A DNA stretch of 64,000 bases from Hesseltinella vesiculosa (taxonomy: Eukaryota > Mucoromycota > Mucoromycetes > Mucorales > Cunninghamellaceae): assembly GCA_002104935.1 (NCBI GenBank), contig MCGT01000016.1:186001-250000 (forward strand), read 5' to 3'. The notes beneath the pieces are model-generated. The model searched no databases, was not told where the DNA came from, and saw nothing but the letters and a program-made list of their open reading frames with translations. Each line of letters begins with the position of its first letter. Positions within the stretch are counted from its first letter, which is position 1. The position numbers and the translations under genes were made by a program. Positions 12,478-23,381 of the stretch are shown in pieces.

Positions 12478-14930
12478 TTATTTGTACAGTTCATCGACGA
12501 GCTGAGTTTTGCGGCGATGCATCATCTCCTTTTCACTGGTGAGTAGCTGGGCAACGTGGTGGGAGGCCGATTGCGGCAATTCGGGCGAGATGGTGCGGGA
12601 GGCGGGGTCAGACTCCATGCCAGCCTCGTCAGCGATTTCTTGGATCCAGGCGCCCACGGTTTTGGCAGCTCGATGAGCTTCGGGCAAGAACGCCATCATC
12701 TGGAAAAAGGCGTGACTCATACCTTCCAAGAACTTGACGCGGACTACATCATCCTCCACCATACCGTGCTGGGCTTTAGCTTGGCGGATTCGGCTAGCAA
12801 AGATCACCGTGTCATCCACAAAGGGGTCTTTTTCGCCACAAATCATGTATGTCTTGGGGAATTGTGCCAGTAAATCAAAAGGAGCCACCACAGGTGATAG
12901 CAGATAATCCGATTCGAAATCTGGCGTAGCATGAGGACCCAGGTATACTAAAAAAATAAATCAAATGAGTAAGCAGTCGAGACGGAGGGCATGCTGGTTT
13001 TTTTTCTCTCTCTCGGCACGTACAGATAGCCATGGCACGCATCTGGAAAAAAAAAAAAAAAAAGTCGATGGTGGATCAGTCATTGGTTCCAGCGCCTTTT
13101 TTTGTGTGGCACGAGATCTTACCATATCTGGGGTCAGGATGCGATCGTTGAAGAAACTCATCCGGCTAGTCATGGCCAGGCTGGAGTTTTCCCAAGCTTG
13201 TTTGTTGTTAGGGGAGAACTCGTGTACTCGTTCACGGATGGTGGGTTTGCGTTTGACAGGTGGGCGGGCCAACTGGCGCTTGGTGTTGCCATCGGCACCT
13301 TCCAAGGGCGTCATGCCAAAGGTGTTTTTAAATCGACGCCATACGCTCTTCTTTTCAATGTCGGGCACGACGCTGAGAGGGCTAACATGATTGAAGTGGT
13401 CTTTAGAGTGCCATAAAGACTCCAGTGACGTGGATCGGAAAAGCTGGGTCTTGGATTCGGCACGGATCATCGACAGCTGGTCAGGGTGCATCCAGCACGA
13501 CATTTCGAAATCCAGAGCAGGGTAGATCAAGATCAAGCCGCAAGGTGCTGGTAAGATATCATCGAAAAGAGGCTCTGCGGCGTAATTGGATGTAGGTGTA
13601 GGTGACAGGAGATAGCCGGTGCTTGATCGGTGGCGTTTGACTTGTTCATTGTGCGTCAGGATTTGCAGGGTGACGGCTGTCGTTACATTACCGCCGCTGG
13701 AGAGAAAAAAAAAAGGAAAAAAAAAGAGAAAGATGAATGGATTCGCCTTTTGTCGACAATGAGCTCCCTTACGCAGAGTCACCAAGGACAATGATGTTCA
13801 GGTTGTTGTCACCCGAGAGGCCAAACTGTTTGCCATGGTCGCGGATGAGGGTAACATAGACGTCGAAGCACTCTTCAATGGCATATGGGTAAGGGAATTC
13901 AGGGGCCTTTTTGTAATTGATGCTGAGGATGGGCAGGCCGGTTTGAGTGGCCCAGGCAGCGATGGCGTCTTCATGACAGGCGGGGGGCATCGACACAAAG
14001 CCACCGCCGGGGAATTGCAGGAGGATGGTGGTTTGATCCTTCAGGGTGGCAGGGTCACCTGCATAGAACAGGTACACCTCCGTGTTGGGCAGGCTAGCAC
14101 GGTAGCTAGGGCGAGGTAGAGACAGGATGCGACGGACAGTCATACCAGGGCGGATGAGAGCGGACATGAAAGAGAGAATAGGGTTGGCAGAGGCCTTTTC
14201 CCAAGACAGGCGCATCTGTTCGACAGACATGGTGGCACGCACCCGGCGCACCTTTTCCTCGGCATCGTCGGCAAACATCAGATAGTACAGCGAAAACAGG
14301 ACGGAGCAGATATGGCGGAGCCAGGTGGGGCGTAGAGGCATGGCTGTAAAGAACCCCGCATCCAAGGCTGTCAATATCCAGGTTGCACGATAAAAACTGC
14401 GTTTGTACTACAACAGGAAAAACAGATGAGTCTTAAAGCTCGGCAGATGACCTTGCAAAGTGGTTTACTAAGCGAGCCAGTGGTTCGGGGGCTAGGCGAT
14501 AGCAAGTGAGTTAGATTCCAGGGAAGACAGAGTATCGATGGAGTATCTTTTACCATTCAGGCCAATCAAGTGGAACAGATTTCGCAGGAGATAATAGATC
14601 ATCCATGCCGACAAGGTGACTTTCCATGGTGCGACGCCAACTGGGGAAATAAAGTTTCAGAAAGAAGGGTTAGTCACCGCCACATGCCTCGTCTCATCCA
14701 GTCATTCACGTCTCTTCTTTTTTTTTTCTTACCCGTGCGTTTATTCAATCTTTGAAGCACGTTGGGCAGTCGGCTGGTATCTCCTTTAGCCACAATGAAT
14801 GACCTACAAAACACCTGATTTTAATATCAAAGCAAGCGTGGACCCTATTTTCTTACCCAAGCAGCAGCGTCAGGATAATTTGCGTTCGTTTCCAGTTTGG
14901 ACTTGGTTTGCCGACGAGATGATCTAACAT
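12478..14930 (-). CDS. Hormone-sensitive-lipase-type alpha/beta-hydrolase, membrane-anchored esterase
   Basis: Predicted lipid or steryl-ester hydrolase. Eight exons (minus order): 14930-14857, 14803-14733, 14640-14554, 14491-14457, 14407-13773, 13696-13123, 13042-13024, 12947-12478; about 654 residues with all phases consistent. The nucleophile elbow is GDSAGGN, split by an intron. The acid is in YMICGEKDPFVDD and the histidine in EGMSHAFFQM. The oxyanion motif reads FPGGGFV instead of the usual HGGG. The N-terminus has hydrophobic segments (TQIILTLLLGSFIV, SAWMIYYLLRNLFHLIG), so it is likely anchored in ER or another membrane. Exon 7 is only 19 nt. The intron after the 35-nt exon 4 uses a GC donor. 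A long insert between core strands (about residues 360-470) is basic and probably regulatory. The family is clear; the substrate is not. Confidence 0.9.
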
Positions 14931-15182
14931 TTGGTATCAGGTATAGACGATCGTAATGCAGACAAAACAATGAAATGTCAAAACAGGTCGATGGAGAAGA
15001 AGAAAAGAAAAAAAGTGTGGAGAAAACAAAAGAAAAACGCAACGCATTTTAAAAAAAGTGCATTTTGCATGTGAAAAAAAGGAACCAATCACAGCGAACT
15101 TCGGCGAGACACTTTGAAACCGTCCGTTCCGGCGTTTTTTTTTATTTTTATTTTTTTCACCTCCCCCCTTTTTGATCTGATC
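14931..15182. promoter_or_regulatory. Divergent promoter between the esterase and ORC4
   Basis: Only 252 bases separate the two start codons, which point away from each other. The interval is A/T-rich on the esterase side and has a T-run leader just before the ORC4 ATG. Any shared regulation is inferred from arrangement only; no specific factor site was identified. Confidence 0.5.
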
Positions 15183-15903
15183 ATGACCAAACGAGCCCAG
15201 TCGCTTAACGAATCACCAGCCAAGCGACCCCATCTTGAAAATGAGAATTTGAAAAAGGCAAAGAAGCTGCTGATGTCCCGGCTGTCTGAAGATTCGCTGC
15301 CCACGCAGTTGCGTGGCCTGCAAGCCGAATACGATCGATGCTATAAACTTCTTGAACAAACCATTGTAAAGGGCGAAAGCAACTCGTGTCTTCTCATTGG
15401 TAATCGTGGTACCGGCAAAACCGCCCTCACCCGCATGGTCATTGACGATCTCACCAAGAATCTCACACCGAGGCATTGTCACGATTTCTCAGTGATCAGG
15501 CTCAACGGCCTGACGGAGACAACCGATCGCCTTGCCATCAACGAAATCGCCCGCCAGCTTAGTCATGTGCAGTATGATATGTCGTTTAAAGAATTTGTAA
15601 GCACCATGGCCATCCACCTCTCCCATTTGCGTTTGATCATTTGGTACCTGCTCACCTCTCTCTTCTCTTTTCTATTTCTGCCGGTGCCACATAGACTTCA
15701 TTTGCCGAGTCATTTGAATACACGCTATCGTTGCTTAAGCAAGGCGACAGATCGACTCTACCACTCGTATTTATATTGGAAGAATTCGACCTCTTTGCCC
15801 AACATCCCAAACAGTCATTGCTCTACACCTTGTTTGATGCTACCCAGAGCGCCCAGAATCCCATGGCCGTCATCGGTTTGTCTTGTCGCATTGTAAGTTT
15901 TTA

Positions 15904-15940
<37 letters not shown>

Positions 15941-16950
15941 GAAAAGAATATTCAATTATGAACCTAGGATGCCTTGAACTTGCTGGAAAAACGTGTCAAG
16001 TCGAGATTCTCGCATCGCCAGATTTATTTATATCCCGTGCCTACGTTTGCTGACTTTTTGGCTGTGGCCCAAGACACCCTGACACTACCAGACGACTTGT
16101 GTGATTCTTCGTTCGTTCAACCCTTCAACGAAGCTGTGCAAGTAAGAACAGGCGGAGGCATCCGTGTGCCATGGAACACTGCGCTGATTTTTTTATGTTG
16201 CTGTAGAATCTGTTTCAGGACGACGGTATCAATCGCATTTTGCGGCGGATGTTTGATATCACCAAGGACTTCCGACTCTTCTACAAGATCTGTGTAAGCA
16301 AGAGCAATTCCATTGGAAATCAAGATCCAAAGGTGCTGATCTCTCTTTTATGAATAGTTTGAGCCTGTGTCCATGCTCACCGACGACGCTCCGTTCTTCC
16401 AAGCTCAGCCGTTTGTGGAGGTTGGTCTAGAGCATCGCAAAGACTCCAAAACAGAAATGCTGAAGGGTAACAGGGTTTTGTTTCTATCCGCCATGGACCA
16501 GCATGCCTAACCCGAGCCTCTCCTATTTATTATTTGTGATAGGCGTGTCTCTACTCGAATTGGTGCTGATTGTCAGTATGAAGAAGTTGATGGAAAAGGA
16601 TATTGTGACCTTTAACTTTCAAATGGTGTATGACGAATACAAAACATTCATGACCCAGACCCAAGTACGTGGTATGGGCTTTGGCATGAAGCTTTACAAA
16701 CGACAAGTAGCTCTCAAGGTAAATACATAAGAATGACAGGGAGACGCACGGAAGACATTGACATTTTTTTAAGGCATTTGAAAGTTTGCAGTCGTTTGAA
16801 CTGGTGTGCCCAGTGGAAAAAATCGGAAAGTGCCCCAAAGAGTTCCGCATGGCCAAATTGATGCTGGAGCAGGCCCAAATCACCGAGGCTGTACTTCGCT
16901 ACAAAGACTGTCCCACCAACCTAACGAAGTGGGCGACCGGCGCTGCGTAA
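15183..16950 (+). CDS. ORC4: Origin recognition complex subunit 4
   Basis: AAA+ subunit of the complex that marks replication origins and loads MCM helicase in the nucleus. Seven exons: 15183-15596, 15695-15892, 15968-16141, 16207-16293, 16358-16466, 16543-16718, 16774-16950; about 444 residues, normal for ORC4. Visible motifs: Walker [11 protein letters not shown] near residue 78, Walker B-like [11 protein letters not shown] near 170, a sensor-like [20 protein letters not shown], and the C-terminal winged-helix region ([24 protein letters not shown] is the characteristic ORC4 helix block). The N-terminus is basic and contains a nuclear-localisation-like [15 protein letters not shown]. The second intron carries a run of more than 30 T residues directly before its end. 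Identification is secure. Confidence 0.95.
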
Positions 16951-17760
16951 CTTTATGATACCATTCGATCTCACATCAACGAACACTAAAGCATTAGCGT
17001 CCCTTTTTATTTGGAGACGCGGGCAATCATCCATATGGAAAAAAATAGAGCGCGGCTTCGTTCGGATTTCCATAGTTCAGCGGCAAGGGGCTTTTTAAGT
17101 GCTGACAGGACAGGATATTCGCACCGTTTATATGAAATTAAGCTAGAGGCAAAAGCGGCTGTCACGATGCTTGGCCACTATAATTTCAAACAGATGCGCC
17201 GTCGTCCAACTCCCTCACCTCCGACGACCAACCTCGACCCATTCGCCTATATGCACAATGGCTATTCAGCCAGCCTTCGCCTACCACGGCAAACTCATCG
17301 TGTTTGGTTGATGCCTAAGGAAGCCATCAACCAGTTGCTCCATAACAGCGCTTGCAAAATCTGCCCGGTATGACCAGTTCTCTTCCATCATTTTCCAGTA
17401 CTATGGATTTTCGCGCGTCCACTCCGCTCATACTAACAGCTCCTTCGTTTGTCCACCGACATGGAAGTATAGCCTCCCCATATACCCACCTTGCCATGCT
17501 CCTGCTCTGTGACCGAGTCAAATGCTGCCGGCAATCTTCAAAAGTGTAGTGTCCCGACTTTCGTCTTTTTAAAGAGGTGGCACAAAGGCACTTTCCTCTG
17601 CTCTCCAGCCAAAAATAAAAAATACCTTGACAACATACCTAGAAACTGGAAGTCTGAATCAATGTTTTGGTTTCAATATAAACGCGGCGTGTGAGTTTTT
17701 TTTTTTCGACCTCTTCTTGTGTCTTGCTAAACAACATCTAACTCTGCTCTGCGATCCACT
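16951..17760 (+). other. Weakly coding-like stretch with one short ORF (17167-17373)
   Basis: Downstream of ORC4 there is no clear gene. One 68-codon ATG frame at 17167-17373 (containing FAYMHNGYSASLRLP) has somewhat protein-like composition but no recognised motif and no continuation across an acceptable intron. It may be debris belonging to the relic that starts just downstream. Confidence 0.25.
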
Positions 17761-18410
17761 GTGAATAATGATCGCCTCCAACGTGTGCTTGACAATAACT
17801 CAGATATGCAATATGCGAGTCAAATGGTCCTGGCTCAAAGTATTGATCAACGACCTGGGAATACGACCAAATCAAACGAAGCTAAACAAAAGGAATGGGT
17901 TGTAAGTATTATTTCTGCATTCTTCCACTTCATTGTAGTCAGCAATGCATTTTCTTATTAGCAATGTTGTCGTGACAAAGGCTTTACAGATGGTGAACTC
18001 ACGATCACGGATGTATGGAGAGAGTATGCATCTGGTATCTCTGGAGGTCCTTCCGTCAGGTCCTTGGAACAATCCTATGGAACGGCATGGCGCAGAGATC
18101 GCAAGGAATCGCGTTTTTCAGCAGATGTCTTGCACTTTACAGGGCAATCGAGGAAAAAGTGTCGGACTCACGCCAGCCAAATTTCTGAGCCTCAAGACCG
18201 AGACTGGGCGTAGCGCGGAGAAAATACCTTCACAGTGCTGGATTAAACGGTGTCCTTGATCTGACCGATGAATCCGCTGGAAGTCAACTCGGCGGCGTTG
18301 AAGCGACTGTGCGAAGTTCTCTTTTGGCTAGATTTATCACCCCAATCCAAATGCCTCGGCTCGATGGTCAAATTGAAGAGCTTCTTGACGGATTGAACGG
18401 GAAGGTACAA
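17761..18410 (+). pseudogene. GCR1_C/Crypton-like ORF relic, internally deleted and frameshifted
   Basis: An N-terminal piece ending QRPGNTTKSNEAKQKEW is joined, across an intron at 17902-17961, to CCRDKGFTDGELTITDVWREY and then GGPSVRSLEQSYGTAWRRD. The first part resembles the amino-terminal region of fungal Crypton-type tyrosine-recombinase ORFs. The WREY...GGPS...LE..YG..WRRD...SR pattern resembles the GCR1_C DNA-binding domain that closes them. The recombinase core expected between them is absent. At the T-run near 18111-18115 the expected domain continues only after a one-base frame change, and that frame then meets a TGA at 18186-18188. I read it as a dead, internally deleted copy. A shortened domesticated DNA-binding protein is the alternative. 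Family assignment is from pattern memory and should be tested by profile search. Confidence 0.5.
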
Positions 18411-18465
18411 TAAAACGGATCCTTGTAGGTATTACTACTAACCATTAAATTTTTTCATGCTACAG

Positions 18466-19252
18466 ATTCGAAATGGCAAAGTATATTGAAGAAAGTTGAC
18501 CAAGTTTTTGCGAAAGCCGACGAAAAAAACTCGGTTCAAATCATCCGGCACATGTAAGACACTCCCTTCAGACGAGCTTCGTTGACTTTTTTTTTTTTTT
18601 TCTTTCTTATCCTTAGTTTGGAGCTTCATGCCTTTGAGCCTCACGTTTTTTCAGCCTCCAGTGAACTGTCAGAAGCTGACGACATTATCAAGGTCTGGGG
18701 ACGACCAATTGAGCTCATTTTTCGACAGTCAGGGTTACGAACACACCGGTAAGTGTCAAGAATGCATCGAAGTCGTTGGTTCAACTTTTTTTCCTTCCCT
18801 ACTTGGACCGTCCCATAAAGGGGTGACACGATCTCTGTTGCCGAAGAAGCCACTGGGTCACGAAGGGACCTGCGAATTCTTTGCCTAGAAGGCTCCAAAG
18901 GGAACGATGTCGGCCAAGCCGAATTTGGACGGTGCGTGACCACGAAAAAGCTCTACAAAGATAAATCAAAACTGATTTTGAACGCCAAATCTCAACTGAA
19001 CGATATTATCAAGAAAACCCACAGCAATGCGCAACCCGTTCATCTTTGCCTCCTCCAAGTTCTTGGTACGCAAGCAGTTCCCTTCACTTTTGGAGTCTAA
19101 TTTTTTTTTTGATAACAGAGCAACGAGAACTGCTCACAGTGACCAGTGTCTTCAGTCGCTGCATATTCTTGTTTGCGGCAAATAATTTGCTTTCTGTCGA
19201 TTTTCTCGAGGCGCCAATCTATTTTATGATGAAGAATATCTATTTACAATAA
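18466..19252 (+). pseudogene. Member of a Mucoromycota-type unknown family, 5' end not found
   Basis: Four exons with perfectly matching phases (18466-18553, 18617-18748, 18821-19065, 19119-19252) encode about 200 residues ending ...EAPIYFMMKNIYLQ-stop. The first exon enters in phase 1, and no ATG or matching upstream exon could be found, so the gene appears 5'-truncated. It is related to the interrupted gene at 61.4-63.3 kb. Both have a W-x-R/A-P-I hydrophobic block (DDIIKVWGRPIELIF), then a DLR motif (RRDLRILCLEG), then a Glu/Lys-rich helix (KLYKDKSKLILNAKSQL), then LLQVLGTQA-type strands. The DLR...E...K pattern vaguely recalls PD-(D/E)XK nucleases, but that is only inference. Splice sites are intact, so loss of function is recent, or the true start lies further upstream. 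Confidence 0.5.
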
Positions 19253-19275
19253 ATGAAGGATGGGAGAGGGGTTGG

Positions 19276-20395
19276 CTAAGCAGAGAGTTCAGCGTTCTTT
19301 TTGGCTTGATGGAATTTGGAAAGGACGATCTCGCACTTGGTTTGCTTGCAGAGGTCGGGGACGTTTGCCTTGTTGGGGCCGAGGCGGTCAAAGAAGGTTA
19401 AGCCGGTGCCGCGTTCGACAGCATCCAAGGGCACCTTGAAGGCTTCCAAGGGGGTTGAGTCGGCAATGGTTTGGTTGGGCAAGACAAAGGCGCCCACGCT
19501 GAACTTGCCGTTGGTCTCGGTCAGGATGACCTTGTAAAAGTGGGTAGGCACAGCCACGTTGGGAGGGTTGCCAATCATCTGGTACTTGACATAGAATTTG
19601 CCATCTTGCTCTTGGTGAGGCAGATACAGAGGACCGGTGAACACATACACGTTGGAGAACTTTGAGGCAAGCGAGCGACAGAAAGTTTCGACATGAGCCC
19701 AGTCTAGGCAAGAAAAGAAGAGACCAGAGGTTACCAAAAGGTTTCTTGATTAGCTCAACTTACAATCTCGGTTGAAGCCTTCGCCAACCTGTGGAGCAAT
19801 GTTGGTCAAGTAGAAGGTGTCGTCCATGCCGGCTTGGCTGTTCTTGACGTCAGCGGCGGGGACCATGTGGCCACGGTCGAAGCCACTCTTGACATAATCT
19901 TGCAGACGAGCGCGGAATTGGACGGGGATCTGATCGTCTTCCTTGAATTTAGAGTTGGCACGGTCGACGCCTTCAGCTCGCTTCAAAGTTTCGGTGGTGA
20001 TGTGTTCAGCTACCCAGTTAGGATTGCGATCGCGGCGATTGTACGAGGTGACATAGGAATTGCGGTACACCACATCGTTGACAGGGCCTTGATGCAAAGT
20101 AAAAAAAAAAAAGGGGGGGGGAGGTGGATCAGTCCATGTCGGTCAGGATTAGGTTTCTCTACCCACCAGGCATGCCAAAGGGAACAATGTGGCGAGCGTT
20201 TTCACGAAGATCCATGGCATTGGCCATAGGCTTTTTCACGGCTGGGACAGGGGCAGTAGCAGAGGTGGGAGGAGAGGGAGGGCGGACGACGGCAGGTAGA
20301 GGCTTAGGTTGGTTCATCTTATGATAGGCAGCCATAGAAATGGCACCGAGAGCAGCTCCTCCAAGAAGAAAAGTAACACGTTCTGAAGCAGCCAT
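19276..20395 (-). CDS. NUC1: Mitochondrial DNA/RNA non-specific endonuclease (EndoG/NUC1)
   Basis: Beta-beta-alpha metal nuclease of the mitochondrial intermembrane space, involved in nucleic-acid turnover, recombination and programmed cell death. Three exons (minus): 20395-20167, 20087-19764, 19703-19276; about 326 residues, matching yeast Nuc1 in length. The catalytic motif FDRGHMVPAAD carries the essential histidine. The metal-binding Asn region is DTFYLTNIAPQ ... GFNRDYWAHVE, with the NRDY split by the second intron. The N-terminus (MAASERVTFLLGGAALGAIS) is a hydrophobic anchor or mitochondrial signal followed by a Pro-rich linker. It lies downstream of KRR1 on the same strand with ~500 bp between them, so the two are probably transcribed separately. 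Confidence 0.95.
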
Positions 20396-20900
20396 AATCG
20401 ATGGATAAGAGAGAAGGGAGAAAACAAAAAATAAAAAAAGAATTGAGCAGTCCCCCCCTTTTTTTTGTACGGTCAGCAGTGGCGTTGATTGGCTCAATGA
20501 GCGTCGGGCTTTTTGCTGCGCTCAGACAAACACGCTCATCCATCATTGGTGCCGGTGTCGTTGGCTCTTTTACAGTGTTCCTTGGATTTGAGAAGCGTTC
20601 TGCTAGACTCTCCAGATTGGCCATGTTTGACCGTAGCGAGGTTCTTGCATTTCTCGGTTTATTTTTTCGTTCACCGCTCTTCCCCTTCTTCTTTCATGTC
20701 CATTTGCCAAAATCATCATTGCCATCTATCCTTGAGCTTGGGCACGAATGCTTGTGCAAAAAAAAAAAAAAAAGTCAAAATGCAAGGGGTGATTTTTATT
20801 TCAAATCAACAAAGGTGATGAATAGGCTGTGGTTTTCAAATGAAGGGGAAAATGGTAACTGGAAAAGAAAAAAAAGAGGAAAGAGAAAAGGGGGGGGGGA
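20396..20900. other. Intergenic region between NUC1 and KRR1
   Basis: Contains the NUC1 promoter side and the KRR1 3' flank. A/T runs and a poly-G run next to the KRR1 stop are visible; no gene was seen. Confidence 0.5.
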
Positions 20901-22060
<1,160 letters not shown>

Positions 22061-23381
22061 TACGATGAGGTGAGGGGGGGGGAGCGTAAAAAGATCAATG
22101 GAAGTTGCAAAAGAAAAAAAAAAAAAAAAAAGAAAGCGGAATTCAGAAAAGTGGCTTTTTTTCTTTTTCTCACTCCAGCGGAAGATCCGCAGTGTGGTCA
22201 AAGCCTGTCCAAAAAAAGCCAAAAAATCCCAAGAATGGGAGAGGCGTTGTTCTTACCAGAGGCTAAACTCTTCTGTCCCAGTCAGCTTTTGTTTTTTCGA
22301 GAAACTCATCCATGATGGGAGCCTGTTCGTTATTACTCCTCGAAGCTTGCCACTGGAAGTGAATCCTAAAAGAAAAAGGCGGATGGGTGTGGGCCAGGCT
22401 GGAGTTGGTTGGTGCACGTGAATGAAACCCCCCCAAAAAAGAAAAAGTCGCAGCCACCAAGTCCAAAAGCGCTGCGGGTCACCAAGCAAGAAAGTTTTCC
22501 TATCAATGAACAATCTGTCAATAGATGCACATGATCAACCACTGAAGTGTTTGGCTAGCCTAAAATAAAAAAGAGGAAATCATAGCCTCCAAGCCAAAAC
22601 TGAGGTTTTAAAAAAAGGTTGGATGACATCTTCTGTGAGAAAAAAGGGAACGCGGAGTTTAAATGCGCAGTGACCATGAGTGAAATGAGCAAAAGCTTTT
22701 TGTCACGTCCTCGGCTTTTCTTGGCAGGAATGGCTGAAAAAAAAAGACGACTTGGCATTTCTGAGACCAATGATAGCTACGTGACAAGAGAGGATTGAAC
22801 AAAGTGGCACCAAAGCATTGTCAGTAAAAAAAAAGTTCGGCATTAAAGTTTTGCGTGACTCCATAAAGGGGGGGGGGAAGGGGAGGGAAAAAAGTCAAGT
22901 TCGAAATGTTGAAGTGGATGTGAATAAATTGAAACCATCAAGTGTTCGGTTTACATGAGGTTCCCCTTGATATTTCACTATGATTCCATTGCTATTGAAG
23001 AGTAAAGAAGGGGGGGGGAGAGGAGGCATCTGCAAGTCGTCTGTGCTGATCTTCAAAGTTCATGCGAGTTCTTTTTTTTTTAGACTTGTAAGAATAGATG
23101 GATGAGAAGAGTAATCAGTGACAACTGTTTATATTCCCCTTTGATAATGTATAAATTTGCTAGTACCTCCTTTTTCAATGGCTGGCGAAATTGTGCAAGA
23201 CCAAGCCCGGATTTGGAAACCAATGACCTCGTCCACCCCCCAAATGTGATGCTGGATTTTACACTCCGTTCCCCCTTTTTTTAAAGGGAAAAAAAAAAGG
23301 GCTTCCTATTTTTTGAAACGCTTTCCTTTTTCTTCTTTCTCTTTTTCCATTCTGCATAGGATCTATTTTATTCTTGCATTC
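22061..23381. other. 1.3-kb divergent intergenic region, no gene seen
   Basis: Lies between the KRR1 start (minus) and the GATA/PHD gene start (plus). It has many A/T runs and three short poly-G runs (near 22076, 22868 and 23010). Open frames are short and lack protein-like composition. The last 80 bases before 23382 are strongly T/C-rich, as in other leaders here. Confidence 0.5.
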
